The translations under genes and the position numbers were made by a program. From NCBI GenBank assembly GCA_012934845.2, contig WNNJ02003839.1:496001-560000 (forward strand): a stretch of 64,000 nucleotides of DNA, given 5' to 3'. Origin of the DNA: Pomphorhynchus laevis (taxonomy: Eukaryota > Acanthocephala > Palaeacanthocephala > Echinorhynchida > Pomphorhynchidae). Shown here piece by piece: positions 11,690 to 22,079 of this stretch (its first letter is position 1; every line of letters starts with the position of its first letter). Under the pieces are notes generated by a model, which was not told the origin of the DNA, did no database searches, and saw only the letters and a program-made list of their open reading frames with translations.

Positions 11690-12240
11690 CATGAACATAT
11701 CAGCTAACTGAGTATACGTATTTTATACTATTTATAAATTAAAAATATTGAAATAATAAAATAAATAATTTTAAATAATAAATAATTTAACAATTATAAA
11801 TAATTATAAATAATAAATAATTGTTAGATAAGATTTTATATATTTTGTATCAAACTAAAATTTAAAATTGAAATTTAAAATAGAAGTCAATGTTTATGAA
11901 TTAACTTTTTTAAATGACAGACAATGGATCTAAATATGTATTAGATGTCATCAAGAGAAACTGCTAAGTTATCAGGTTTCGGACCCTATTCCTCAAACCA
12001 ACAAAGTAGCTTGGTCAAATACATACTAAAGACGTATTTTTCTAAATAATAGTCAATTTTTATGAATTGACTAATAAATAAGATACGATGGATCTGAATA
12101 TATATTAGAGGTCATCAAGAGGAACTGCTAAGTTATCAGGTTTCGGACCCTATTCATCAAACCAACAAAGTAGCTGGGTCAAATACATGCTAAAAAAGTA
12201 TTTTTTCTGATAAAATTTTATTATCTAGTAAATATTATTT
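11690..12240 (-). repeat. two tandem Penelope-like pseudo-LTR copies
   Basis: Two copies of the pseudo-LTR core follow each other: GTCATCAAGAGAAACTGCTAAG at about 11945 and GGTCATCAAGAGGAACTGC at about 12113, each followed by TTATCAGGTTTCGGACCCTA and AACAAAGTAGCT. The first starts with CAGCTAACTGAGTATACGTA (11699), the outer border seen in other copies. The two copies are more like each other than like the rest, which suggests a local duplication. Confidence 0.7.
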
Positions 12241-12339
12241 TGATTAAAAGTATATCATTTATTATCATCTATAAAAATTTTCTGCTATCTGTACGAAATA
12301 AATTAATAGTATTTTTAGTATAAAAATACTCTTAATTAA

Positions 12340-14110
12340 TACTATAAAAAATTAACAGTATTAAAATTAATAGTATTTTTAATTGATGCTAGTCTAATGT
12401 TCACATCTAGACATGCACCTTTTATCATCAATATTAGTTTTATTAAGAATATGGCTACTTGAAAAAATTTGATCCCCTTTTGAATGAAAATTATTAGACT
12501 TAAATACACATATATCATCAATATATATTTCATATCTTTATATAATTTAGATTTATTTTTAAACAGTTATAAACAAATTCATATTATATAAAGCTTAAAA
12601 ACAAGTCAGCTATAATTGGGCTACTATCGGAACAACTTTTATTTGTCTAAATATAGATGTTCCTACCTTTGAATACCTAGGAATTAAAAGTAGTTTTAAT
12701 CGATGTTAATTTAATGTTTATATCTAGATATATACCTTCTTTATCATTAATATTGGTTTTATTAAGAATAAGGCTATCTGGATTCATTTGTTAGCTTATT
12801 GAATAAAAATTATTAGATTTAAATACACATATATTATCAATGTATCGAAACATATATTTCATACCTTTTTAATTTAGATTTATTTTTTAAAAGGTTATGA
12901 ACAAATTCGTATTCTATAAAGCTTAAAAACAAGTCAGCTATAATTGGGCTACTATTACCTCCCATTGAAACACTTTTATCAAAACACCATTTTCAGAATA
13001 TTTAAGGATTTCATTAATTCAATACACATATATCATCCATATATCTAATAAAAATATATATACATCAATATTTAAAATTTGTATCTATTAAATTTTTGAA
13101 ATGATTTTAAAGAAAGCCAATATTGTTACAAATTGTTGCAATTCTTAAAATTTCATTATTTAATGTATTATATTTTATATTATATGGTATGCATGAATGC
13201 TCATGTAAAAATATGTTTCTTGTAAATTTAAATATGTCGTCTTTACGATTTAAGTTAATAATAGTTTTGATGGTATTTTTATAGTAACCTAGTTTAAAAT
13301 ATGTAACTATTTAATTATTTGAATGATTTTGAAAGCCAATATTGTTACAAATTGTCGCAATTCTTAAAATTTCATTATTTTATGTATTATATTTTATATT
13401 ATATGATATGCATGAATGCTCTTGCAAAAATATGTCTTGTAAATTTAAATATGTCATCTTTACGAATTTCAAAAGGGCATATTTACGATAATAATTAATG
13501 ATAGTCTTAATTTATGTTAATTTAATGTTTATATCTAGACATATACCTTCTTTATCATCAATATTAGTTTTATTAAGAATAAGGCTACCTGGAAAAATTG
13601 GTTCGAATAAAAATTATTAGAATTAAATACACATATATCATCAATAAATCGAAACATATATTTCATATATTTATATAATTTAGATTAATTTTTTACCCGT
13701 TTATAAACAAATTCATATTTTATAAAGTTTGAAAATAACTCAGCTATAGTTAGCTAACTATTATCTTTCATTGGGACATTTTTAAAAATAAGACAGCTAT
13801 AGTCAGCTTTAAAATAAGTCAGCTATAGTCAGATTAAGAATAAGTCAGTTATAGTTAGCTTAAGAATAAGTCATCTCTTAAAGCTATAAAGCTTAAAAAT
13901 AAGTCAGCAATAGTTGGGCTACTATTACATCATATTCCTCACATTACTTCATATTCTATAAAGCTTAAAAATTAGTCAGCTCTACTTGAGCTATTATTAA
14001 CTACCATTTGAAGAACTTTTATTCGTCTAAATATAGATGTCCTTACTTTTACATAATTTTGATTTATTAACTTATTTAAGGCTTCTATTAATTCAATTTT
14101 AATTATAATT
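12340..14110 (-). mobile_element. Penelope-like RT region, several overlapping truncated pieces
   Basis: Minus-strand sequence repeats the PLE RT blocks several times. At 12397-12600, 12690-12990, 13200-13400, 13500-13760 and 13900-14060 I see versions of the segment that elsewhere encodes YIDDICVFNSNNF, then a LYLDMNI-like motif, and then HEHSCIPY with LRIATICNDIGF. The order is scrambled and pieces recur, as expected for nested, 5'-truncated insertions. None is intact. With the GIY-YIG frame at 15.4-15.9 kb, which lies upstream in the direction of transcription, they suggest an N-terminal-endonuclease PLE of the Naiad type. Confidence 0.75.
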
Positions 14111-14260
14111 ACTTGATGATTGAATTTTTGTTAGATAAGTGTTAGTTATTATAACATATATGTATATGTATATTTTAAATATATATGTTACATAGCATTT
14201 TATTGATAACATTTGCATTAATTCAAAAATTCAATTAATTCTAGATTATGTGTTATTTTA

Positions 14261-14695
14261 TTGTTATTATTATTTAATAATATATCAGACCCCTTCAAAT
14301 ACCACGAAAATCGCAAAAATGCAAAATATAATGAACGAATAGTGAAAGTCGAGCATGCATCCTTTCATCCGATTATATTATCGACCACAGGAAGGATGGG
14401 TCCGACAACGAACGCTATACTGAAACAAATATCAAGTCAGATATCCACTCGCACTCATTCTTCGTACAATGATTGCATACGAACCTTACGATCAAGGATC
14501 TCAACCCTTATTGCAAAGGCTGTTTCAATGTCAATAAGGATGAAACCTTACGCATGTCAGAAAGCAACAACCAATGATCACAAAAAATCACAAATAACGT
14601 TTTAAGTTTAATAGTGATAACAATATAATAGCCCATTTGCGGGTAACCCGTAAATTGTAATTGTCTGTTATCAATAATAAATTTTGATAAATAAA
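14261..14695 (+). mobile_element. 3' end of a LINE-like retroelement (EVEHASF family), copy 1
   Basis: The frame 14261-14605 (114 codons) carries KYHENRKNAKYNERI, VEHASFHPIILSTTGRMG and, further on, a TLRSRISTLIAKA helix. The same protein domain occurs at 19066-19371 and 57690-58000. After the stop comes a short 3' region with AGCCCATTTGCGGGTAACC and then a tail of mostly A (14683-14710), so it was probably copied in by target-primed reverse transcription. It interrupts PLE sequence: AATTAATTCTAGATTATG occurs on both sides (about 14233 and 14757). The domain resembles the region after the RT in a widespread animal retroelement protein, but I cannot name the clade. Confidence 0.6.
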
Positions 14696-14699
14696 AAAA

Positions 14700-15355
14700 A
14701 CAAAAAAAATATGTATACCCTTTTGATAGAATTTTCCTTAATCCACAATTTTTAATTAATTCTAGATTATGGGTACATATATGTTCATTTATTTTATCAA
14801 AACTAAGACTTTTGCCATAGCATTCTGTTTCTATAATGTTTCTAATATCATCGTTACATATTGATTTTAATTCTTTATTATAATTACAAAATGTTTCGAC
14901 CTAGTAACGGTATGAGTTTATACCTTATTTTAGGAATATCTTTACTTAAATTATTATTTTACTTTTAGAATTACTTAAAAGTCTACCTGCATCTGTGTCA
15001 TCTATACATTTATTAAAATAAGTTTATTGTCAATGAATATTTTTTATTGTTATTATTAACATTTATTGTCCGATTCTTCTTCTTATTCTTCAGCCTTTGC
15101 CCCGCTTTGAGGCAGGGTCGGCTATAATTTATTGTCCGATTATAGTATTTTATATTATAATTACTGTATATTATACAACTTAACCTATCATTGTAGTTAA
15201 TTAATCTTTGATTTATAGAGCAGATGATTTATTTAGAAAACTTCTTATATTTACATGAAGTTGTTGCAATTGCATTCTGTTTCCGCAATGTTTCTAATAT
15301 CATCGTTACATATCGCTTTCAAATTCAATTTTGCATTTACATTTAAATCATTATA
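14700..15355 (-). mobile_element. Penelope-like element, linker between endonuclease and RT
   Basis: Minus-strand PLE sequence lying between the GIY-YIG frame and the RT pieces. The block GCATTCTGTTTCTATAATG...ATCATCGTTACATAT occurs twice (about 14819 and 15272), so part of this region is duplicated. No continuous frame remains. Confidence 0.5.
15061..15141 (-). mobile_element. 51-bp retroposed tail with a 15-bp target-site duplication
   Basis: ATTTATTGTCCGATT occurs perfectly at 15061-15075 and 15127-15141. Between them lie 51 bp: CTTCTTCTTATTCTTCAGCC, then TTTGCCCCGC and TTTGAGGCAGGGTCGGCT. On the minus strand this reads as a G+C-rich 3' end followed by an AAGAATAAGAAGAAG tail. That is the pattern of an extremely truncated LINE or SINE insertion made by target-primed reverse transcription. 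The GCCGACCCTGCC...AAGGCTGAAGAAG end is one I know as a common tail in animal LINE/SINE repeats, but I cannot name the family. Confidence 0.75.
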
Positions 15356-15356
15356 A

Positions 15357-15863
15357 TCATTTCATCAGTATATAATAAAGCTTTTTACATATGAAATGAA
15401 ATATATATAAGCTAATAATATATGCTTTTTGCATAAGTTTATTTTTCTTATTCCTTTTATCACCATGACTTCTTGGTTTGCGTTTAACCGGATTATTATG
15501 ATATATTTGTTTATTATGCATTATACCACTTCTGCCAATTCCTTGTACCACGTCATTCAATCCTAATGGGTACATGGAATTAAGCGTTTTAATCCAAAAA
15601 TCTTCTTTTTCTAATAGTTTTTGATTTAATATTAATATCTTTTCTTCGATAATATGTTCTAAAATAAATAATTTACAGTATCCAATATCATGTCCTATTA
15701 ATCTCATATGTTCATAAAATATAGTTTGACTATTATGCTGTATATTATATAAGTGTTGCCTAAACCTAGTTTTTAACATTTGATATGTTTTTCTAATATA
15801 TTGCAATCCAAATGTACATTGTATTAGATACACTACACCTGCGGTATTGCAGTTACAATGCAA
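15357..15863 (-). CDS. GIY-YIG endonuclease domain of a Penelope-like element (partial)
   Basis: An open frame of 168 codons without an ATG at its start. It begins CNCNTAGVVYLIQC, the GIY strand with a nearby CxC pair, followed by LQYIRKTYQMLKTRFRQH, where YIR replaces the usual YIG and R-x-x-H follows, and later LLEKEDFWIKTLNSMYPLGLN, which carries the conserved acidic residue and the P-x-GLN end of PLE endonucleases. In canonical PLEs this domain is C-terminal to the RT. Here it lies upstream of the RT pieces on the same strand, the permuted order described for the Naiad clade. In such elements the enzyme nicks the target for insertion. The basic tail (KRKPRSHGDKRNKKNK) may be the linker. 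No start codon and YIR instead of YIG suggest it is inactive. Confidence 0.75.
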   Translation of the reverse strand: MHCNCNTAGVVYLIQCTFGLQYIRKTYQMLKTRFRQHLYNIQHNSQTIFYEHMRLIGHDIGYCKLFILEHIIEEKILILNQKLLEKEDFWIKTLNSMYPLGLNDVVQGIGRSGIMHNKQIYHNNPVKRKPRSHGDKRNKKNKLMQKAYIISLYIFHFICKKLYYILMK

Positions 15864-15899
15864 TTATTATTTATTACATCACAAACTATACAATTTTTC

Positions 15900-16380
15900 T
15901 GTTACATTTAAAAGATCTAAAATTAAAATCTGTAGTACTTACGAATGTTTTCAATCTGGTTGTAACTTTTGCTAAGTCATAATTTTTAACCTTTCTGTGT
16001 TAATTTCGTCGCCTAGTTTAGTTACTCAGACTAAACTTATAACGGGTTATCCAGCATCATCTGACAGGGGTTGCTTAAGGCGGTTGCATGCTGTAACAAT
16101 ATCGGGAATGATCTACCATCTTCACGTCCTACGCTACTTAGCTAATGGTCATTACCTGATCTTTCTATGAAACTGCTCCACGTAATCACGTGGAGCAGTT
16201 TCTCTCTTTTTAAAGTTAATTTATTGGAAATAGAAAAATATAAACTCATCAAATTTGCTTGAAAATTAGCATAAAAATAGTAATGTCATACCAGTAATAC
16301 AGTTTCAGTATTTCTGACAGGTATACAGGTCAATAATGCATGCCAGTAGAACAAATCGGTTCAGATAACTGAGCCTTTTT
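15900..16380. other. intergenic stretch with a perfect 15-bp-arm hairpin
   Basis: A G+C-richer patch (16000-16200) of unknown origin ends in a perfect hairpin at 16168-16202: GAAACTGCTCCACGT, loop AATC, then the exact complement. Translation gives nothing recognisable in any frame. Confidence 0.45.
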
Positions 16381-16905
16381 ACTTTATATTATTTATAAAT
16401 TAGAAATAATGCTAAATAAAAATTAAATAATTAACTAACAAACACTAAAATAATAAATTATTATAAATTATTATTTTATAAGATTTTATACGATTAATAA
16501 AAAAATTAAATTAAAAATTGAAATTTAAACATATAGATAACTAATTGCGTATGACATAGAGTATAAATTTTTTCACTGCTTGGGTGTGCTTACAATCGTA
16601 TAGTTTGTCAAATTTATAACTCATTAGTATCGAGGAAATTAATCACATCAGCTTACTAGTCTAAGTATTTTATACTATATGTAAATTAAAAATAAAGATA
16701 AGTAATTATAAATATAAAATAATTATTAGATTTTATACAATTTATATTTCAAGTTACAATTTAAAATTAAAATTTAAAATAAAAATCATTTTTTAAACCA
16801 ATAAATAACAGATGATGTTTCAGAATAAGGATAACAGGACATCGTAAGGTTTCAACTCATATTCTTCGATCCAACATAGCAGGGGGAACCAAATGCATGG
16901 AATGA
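16365..16905 (-). repeat. Penelope-like pseudo-LTR copies, degraded
   Basis: Two borders of the pseudo-LTR type (CAGATAACTGAGCC near 16352; CAGCTTACTAGTCTAAGTA near 16648) and a core with ACAGGACATCGTAAGGTTTC and CATAGCAGGGGGAACC at 16830-16885. More diverged than the other copies. Confidence 0.55.
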
Positions 16906-16909
16906 CGTA

Positions 16910-17560
16910 TATTATATTTTACCGATACTTACATTGCATAAGTAATAAATAGTATGTAACGCTAATATTGATATTATTACGAATTTTATAAATGTAATAC
17001 GTTTTTAGTATTTTTCTATTCAAACAATTTGTTTCTTTTAATAAAACAACGATGTTATTTATTTAAATTATAAATAAATGTAAAATGTTTCATTTGTTTC
17101 AATTTTGTAATATTAATACCACATATGAAAGGAAGTAATAACATTAAAGGAATTTAATAATTTTATTTTCTATTTTTATTCCAATTTGTTAATTTTAACT
17201 TATTAATATTCTACTTGTTTTGAATTTCGTCAATACAAAAACTATTTTGTATTTAAATTTGTATCAAAAAAGAACTAAGCAATTTTATTTCGATAGTATA
17301 TTGCCAAATTGAAGTTGTAAAATACGCTTGGAATATATTAAAATGATATTTAGTTGTTATTCCACAAATTTAATTATAAAATAATTTTTAATAATTTTAA
17401 TAATTAATTTGTATAATTAATTTAATAATCTTAAATAATTAATTAAGCTATTCAACTACAAAATTGCTAGCTGAACATTTTATAACAAAAATATTTAATG
17501 CGGCTTTTAGTTCCTTACCTACTATTTGTAGACAAAATATTATTCTAAGAGTTCAATTTG
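16910..17560. other. AT-rich DNA, no feature seen
   Basis: AT-rich, no open frame and no repeat shared with other parts of the window. Confidence 0.45.
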
Positions 17561-17564
17561 TGTA

Positions 17565-18150
17565 TTTGCAGATATTTCACTTTCTTTGAATTTCGTAAAA
17601 GTTGATTACCAGGTTTAGGCCCTATTACTCGAACCAATATAGCAGCGGCGCCAAATACATGATAATGACGTATCTCGTCTGATAAAATTTGAGTAACTAG
17701 TGTTTTATTGTAACACAAAGTATATTATTTAGTATCCATAAAAATTTCCCGAATATGATTTTAAACTTATTTTTGATAATATTTTATTGATTTAGTGTTT
17801 GTTTTTATTGGAATTTAAAATAAAAGTCATTTTTATGAATTGACTAATAAATAACAGACGTAAGGTGATGACCTGTAATAAAGATTACAGGTCATCAGGA
17901 GAAACTGATATACTATCAGGTTTCGGTCCCTAACTCATCCATCCAACATTGCAGCGGAGCCAAATACGTGCTAATGACGTATTTCCTCGAATTACCTTTG
18001 ATTTATAGTATCTTATTCTAATACAAATTATGTTATTTATTATCCACCCATAAAAATTTGCCACTTAAGAGTTTAAATTTATTCTTTATATTATTGTGTT
18101 GATTTATATATTTTACTATTTTCTGCTTGATGTTATTTTTATAGTAACCT
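17565..18150 (-). repeat. Penelope-like pseudo-LTRs, two copies
   Basis: First copy: the core with CAGGTTTAGGCCCTATTAC and AATATAGCAGCGGCGCCAA (17610-17660). Second copy: 17820-18150, with GGTCATCAGGAGAAACTGA, then CAGGTTTCGGTCCCTAAC and ATTGCAGCGGAGCCAA, then the long tail TTGCCACTTAAGAGTTTAAA that leads into the end of the RT frame (TAGTAACCTAGTTTAAA). The second copy is close in sequence to the one at 59.0-59.4 kb. Confidence 0.7.
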
Positions 18151-18152
18151 AG

Positions 18153-18387
18153 TTTAAATTAGAAGAAAGATGGCAAAAACCAACGCAAAATTTATTAAAT
18201 TGAATATTTCGATGCCTAGCTGGCATCATCTTCAGCAATTGTATGTTCTTTATCTCAAACTTTTTTTAACGTTAAAAAAAGTTTGAGATAAATAACATAC
18301 AATTGCTGAAGATGATGCCAGCTAGGCATCAAATATTCAATTTAATAAATTTTGCGTTGGTTTTTGCCATCTTTCTTCTAATTTAAA
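18153..18387. repeat. 117-bp-arm palindrome inserted in PLE sequence
   Basis: The arms are centred at 18270/18271 (TTAACGTTAA) and match along their length except for one extra base and one mismatch. Each arm contains TTGCTGAAGATGATGCCAGC then TAGGCATC, i.e. a CTGAAGA block, a hairpin stem and, in one arm, GAAA. The palindrome interrupts the TTTAAATTAG end of the PLE RT frame: PLE sequence stops at 18152 and resumes near 18429. Its nature is probably a foldback insertion or a head-to-head pair of short elements. Confidence 0.75.
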
Positions 18388-18419
18388 TGCTATTACACCG
18401 TCGTAATCCTCATTCAAAT

Positions 18420-19060
18420 TCAATTTAACCTAGTTTAAAATATGCATCTATTAAATTATTTAAATGATTTTGAAGAAATCCAATATCATTACATATTGTT
18501 GCAATTCTTAAATGAAAAATATTAAATTAACAAGGGAAAGTATAAATTTTGCAACAAATCCATAAAGATTCCATAGTTATATATTTAAAAGATTTATATA
18601 TTGCCGTATTAAAAAAGGTGTAGAAAATCAAAACAGATTATATAGAGATAAAATATCTCTATTTTAAAATATCTCCATATAGAGATAAAACATCTCTATA
18701 CAATATTAATCTTATTTGTATGAATTTCGAGTCAGCGCCATATTATGTAATTAAGTAGTCAGATCAGCTAACTGAGTCTACGTATTTAAATTAAAAACGA
18801 ATTACTATAAAATTGATTAAATATAAATTAATAAATATGAATCACATAATTATAATTTTTATTATCACATAAAATTGAGGACAACTTAATTTTATTCGAC
18901 ATAATGAGTTGTTCAATGCTATGAGTGAGTGTTGTTGGGGAGTGTATACTGAGCCATCATTGCAACCAGCAGATGAAATGACTGTTTTTGAAAATTCAAC
19001 AACTACTCTACAAAAGATACCAGGGCATATATTGTTTGTAATGGACTTTTAAAGAGAGGC
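18420..19060 (-). mobile_element. Penelope-like element pieces (RT end and pseudo-LTR border)
   Basis: 18429-18510 repeats the RT frame encoding LRIATICNDIGF (minus strand). A border CAGCTAACTGAGTCTACGTA is at 18766-18785. Between them are short hairpins of ATAGAGATAAAATATCTCTA type (18636-18700). 18860-19060 is unassigned. Confidence 0.55.
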
Positions 19061-19065
19061 TGGAG

Positions 19066-19371
19066 ATGACAATTTTAGATGTCTGTATAAACAATAACCA
19101 AGCTCCTGCCCATCTTGAAAAATCTCTGGTGCAAACTTTTCATTATTATGAACAACGAAAGTGCGCGAAATACGATGAAAGGATTCGGGAAATTGAGGAC
19201 AGTGGATTCTGTCCATTTATATGGGCTGCCACTGGGTCCACAGGTACCGTGTTCGATATATGTTTAAGGAATATACCAAGGAAAATGTCGGTTAAGCGAA
19301 AGTGGGACTATGTATCATCTATTACATGGCTACGTACAAAAATAAGTATTCTATTGGCAAGATGTGTTTAG
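19066..19371 (+). mobile_element. LINE-like C-terminal domain (EVEHASF family), copy 2
   Basis: A 101-codon frame aligning with the frame at 14261: FHYYEQRKCAKYDERIREIE, then DSGFCPFIWAATGSTG, then a SITWLRTKISILLARC helix, against KYHENRKNAKYNERI, VEHASFHPIILSTTGRMG and TLRSRISTLIAKA. Sequence is about a third identical across the domain by eye, so the two are old, separate insertions. The upstream catalytic domains are missing. It sits between PLE pieces. Confidence 0.55.
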
Positions 19372-19439
19372 CCAGTCTGAGAAATGATCGAACAAGTAGC
19401 CGAGATATTGAACACTACATTTGCTAAAGAATATAATCA

Positions 19440-19570
19440 TATATTTTAATATTTTCTGTTTGATGGTATTTTTATAGTAACCTAGTTTAAATATGTATCT
19501 ATTAAATTATTTAAATGATTTTGAAGAAATACAATATCCTTACAAATTGTTGCAATTCTAAAAATTTCAT
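19440..19570 (-). mobile_element. Penelope-like RT 3' part
   Basis: The block TAGTAACCTAGTTTAAATATG...GATTTTGAAGAAATACAATATCC...TTGTTGCAATTCTAAAAATTTC in pieces, identical in layout to the PLE copies at 18.4 and 20.4 kb. It is interrupted at about 19575 by the gag fossil and resumes in another copy downstream. Confidence 0.6.
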
Positions 19571-19576
19571 TATTTA

Positions 19577-20207
19577 ATGCATTTCAGTGCACATAAGGTT
19601 TCAGCAGAGCGCAAGAAAGACTTGCTACTCTCATGGGTGGTTTGCGAAATGTATCAACTCATCACGCGATATCGTGCTGGACAGTCAATGGACAGTTATG
19701 CTTACGAGGATATTATAAAAGTATTGGATCGACATTTTGTAAAGCCGGTGCATATCGTAGCTGCCCATTTTCGATTTAGCCAATGTAGTATGAAGTTCAC
19801 TGAGGCATACAGCGAGTGGATAGCACACCTCAAAGAGCAAGCTAAACATTGTCGTTTTTTCAACGCTGAAATTAAAAAATGAACAGCAGGCTATCGACGA
19901 TCGAATTGTTGATCATGTTGTGATGTGAACACCACATGAATTTGTGCGAAACTCACTGCTACAAAAAGAAAATCCAACCATTGATGAGCTCATGCGTATA
20001 TGTAACACATATGAAATGCCACAAAATGTCAAAGAAAACTTTTCGGTTGGAAAACCTGAACAGATTGAGCAGACGATCAAGACTGAGATTGAGCAAGTAG
20101 ATAAGATCGGAGAATCGAGAACACGTACGCTGCATCCATTTCCAAGGAGTCAGCAAGACAATCAACGAACAACTTGTCAACGTTGTAGAATAAATCTACA
20201 ACGTTGA
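19577..20207 (+). mobile_element. fossil gag (capsid region) of a Ty3/gypsy-type LTR retrotransposon
   Basis: The plus strand encodes a retrotransposon-type capsid: a helix-rich part, then FTEAYSEWIAHLKEQAKHCRF, in which E..SEW...LKEQAKHCRF is the pattern shared by many gypsy Gag proteins, followed by a DELMRICNTYEM segment and the start of a zinc-knuckle-like CQRC. No LTRs, protease or polymerase follow. The element is a broken fragment with a few breaks, old, and nested in PLE sequence. Confidence 0.6.
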
Positions 20208-20219
20208 TTCTGATGAAAT

Positions 20220-20800
20220 TTGTAAAAAATGTTTTATTTGAAAAATGTTTTATTCTGATGAAATTTGATTACATAGTATCTTATTATAATAAAAAGTATA
20301 TTTTTTATTACCCACCCAAAAAGATATTTCGCTTGAGTTTAAATTTATTCTAAATAATACTGCGTTTATTTAACTATTTTACGATTTTTTGTCTTATTTT
20401 TATAGTAACCTAGTTTAAAATATGTATCTATTAAATTATTTAAATGATTTTGAAGAAAGCCAATATCATTACATATTGTTGCAATTCTTAAAATTTCATT
20501 ATTTAATGTATTATATTTTATATTATATGGTATGCATGAATGCTCATGCAAAAATATGTTTCTTGTAAATTTAAATATACACCTTTACGATATAAATTAA
20601 TAGTAGTTTTAGTTAATGTTAATTTAATGTTTATATCTAGATATACACCTTCTTTATCATTAATATTGGTTTTATTAAGAATAAGGCTACCTGGATGAAT
20701 GAAGAATTCGTTACAAATAGTTGCAATTCTTAAAATTTCATTATTTAATGTATTATATTATATGGTATGCATGAATGACCATTCAAAGCAATATTTATTA
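20220..20800 (-). mobile_element. Penelope-like element: terminal repeat and RT 3' part
   Basis: Minus-strand PLE sequence. The frame 20366-20551 encodes HEHSCIPYNIKYNTLNNEI, LRIATICNDIGFLQNHLNN and YFKLGYYKN, the C-terminal part of the PLE RT (thumb). 20570-20690 continues upstream into YLDMNI. A second, shorter RT-end piece is at 20700-20790. Truncated at both ends. Confidence 0.75.
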
Positions 20801-21440
20801 TTTTTAATAAATATTAATCAAAGTAATATTTTAATAAAAGCATTATTTTTAATAATACTTTGATGATTTATATCTTACAATTTTTTTCGAGTTTTAATTT
20901 ACAGCACTCTATTTTAAAATATGTCTCAATTACATAATTTAAATTATTCTTAAGATACTTTGATTATACTTTTAATTATTTAATTGTCATTTTTATTACT
21001 TAAATTATTTAATAAATTTGAAGAAAACCCTTATCATTACATATTATGGCAATTTATAAAATTTCAACCAAAATTCTATTGATAAAATAAAAGTATCAGA
21101 CAATATATTCAATACTTTTTGATAATTTTAATTTATTTGATATTGTTAATAGTTTATTCATAATTTTATATTTTATATATCAACAAGCTGCCCTTTATCA
21201 CTTTGTTACTAGGCTGAATTCATTTTACGTTTGTAGAATTCCGCATATGTAATTCACGATCTTCCATTCGTAAATTTAAAAATGATAAAAAAATCTTTAA
21301 ATATAAAGCTTTGAAATGCCTGTATGAATATTTACATCGGGGTTTATGATTTCTGATAATATAAAGCGGAAACCGTCATGTAATATAAAACGATTGCGAA
21401 ATAGTATAAATTACGGTATTTTTCATTATTGCTGATATAA
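20800..21440. other. AT-rich DNA, no gene
   Basis: 20900-21070 still shows faint similarity to the PLE RT end (AAATTATTTAAT..GAAGAAAACCCTTATCATTAC). The rest holds nothing I can identify. Confidence 0.45.
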
Positions 21441-21490
21441 AATTATAGCTAACAGTTTGTATTGAAAAATCACGGTAAAAGTGTTTTGTA

Positions 21491-21496
21491 TTTATT
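21491..21496 (-). promoter_or_regulatory. AATAAA poly(A) signal downstream of the membrane exon
   Basis: AATAAA on the minus strand, about 130 bp after the stop codon at 21624. The 3' region contains a short direct repeat (TTGAAAAATCACGGTAAAAG near 21463; TTGAAAAATCACGATAAAAG near 21566). Confidence 0.35.
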
Positions 21497-21623
21497 TTGT
21501 ATAAAGTTTTTTAAATCTTAATTAATTAAATTAATAAAACTAATAAAAAGCTAAATAGCTATTATTGAAAAATCACGATAAAAGTGTTTTGCATTTGGTA
21601 ACAACAAAATGTAATTGTTTCTT

Positions 21624-21803
21624 CTACGGAAAACGTCGAGCACTAAATGAAGTTGATTTCGCAGAAATAACAGCTGAAATGATGATGGAAGCAATGCTCA
21701 CGAGACCGATTAAAATAAGAAAGGCAAGACCAACTCCTAAAATTGCTCGAAAACGCGATGGATCTGTTAATGGCGGATCCGTTGCTAAATTTACAAAAGA
21801 CAT
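21624..21803 (-). CDS. candidate last exon with a transmembrane segment
   Basis: A 59-codon frame, MSFVNLATDPPLTDP at the start, then RFRAILGVGLAFLILIGLV continuing SIASIIISAVIS, and a short basic tail STSFSARRFP. That is a single membrane helix of about 25 residues followed by a short cytoplasmic-like end. Upstream is a good acceptor (TTATTTTTAG ending at 21813), and the frame is open from it, so the ATG may be internal and the piece the final exon of a type I membrane protein. An AATAAA follows. Cysteine-rich phase-1 exons on the same strand at 23.5 and 26.8-27.0 kb would make a fitting ectodomain, but their phase (1) does not match this frame directly, so at least one more exon would be needed. 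The other strand is open for 83 codons, but without family or splice signals. Confidence 0.4.
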   Translation of the reverse strand: MSFVNLATDPPLTDPSRFRAILGVGLAFLILIGLVSIASIIISAVISAKSTSFSARRFP

Positions 21804-22079
21804 AATTAAATACTAAAAATAACTTAAATATTACAATAAATACTATCGTTTTGTATTAAATCAAACAAAACAGTGAAATGTGTTTAAACCTTTATCGATA
21901 CTTTTTATTATTTGAGATCAAATTAGGTTTGTTATTTAATTGTATTTGGAGGGTACCATAAAAAAGAAGTAAATTTATATCCTTAGATAACATTTTCTAT
22001 TTTATGCACTAAAAATGTAACATATGCCAGGATAGAATTCACGAGAGTGTCTTATATCATTAAAAATAAAAATATAATA

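Noticed and set aside
11940-12215. RNA pseudoknot in the PLE pseudo-LTR core
   Set aside because: In one copy type CTGCTATG/CATAGCAG and GAGGAA/TTCCTC could form interleaved helices, but in other copies (9.1, 11.96, 12.15, 17.9 kb) the partners change without compensation.
19959-20180. Minus-strand frame over the gag fossil
   Set aside because: It is the antisense of the recognisable gag region and has no features of its own.
21565-21816. Plus-strand 83-codon frame
   Set aside because: Open but without a family; the minus-strand frame has a membrane helix, an acceptor and a poly(A) signal, so I prefer it. The choice is not certain.
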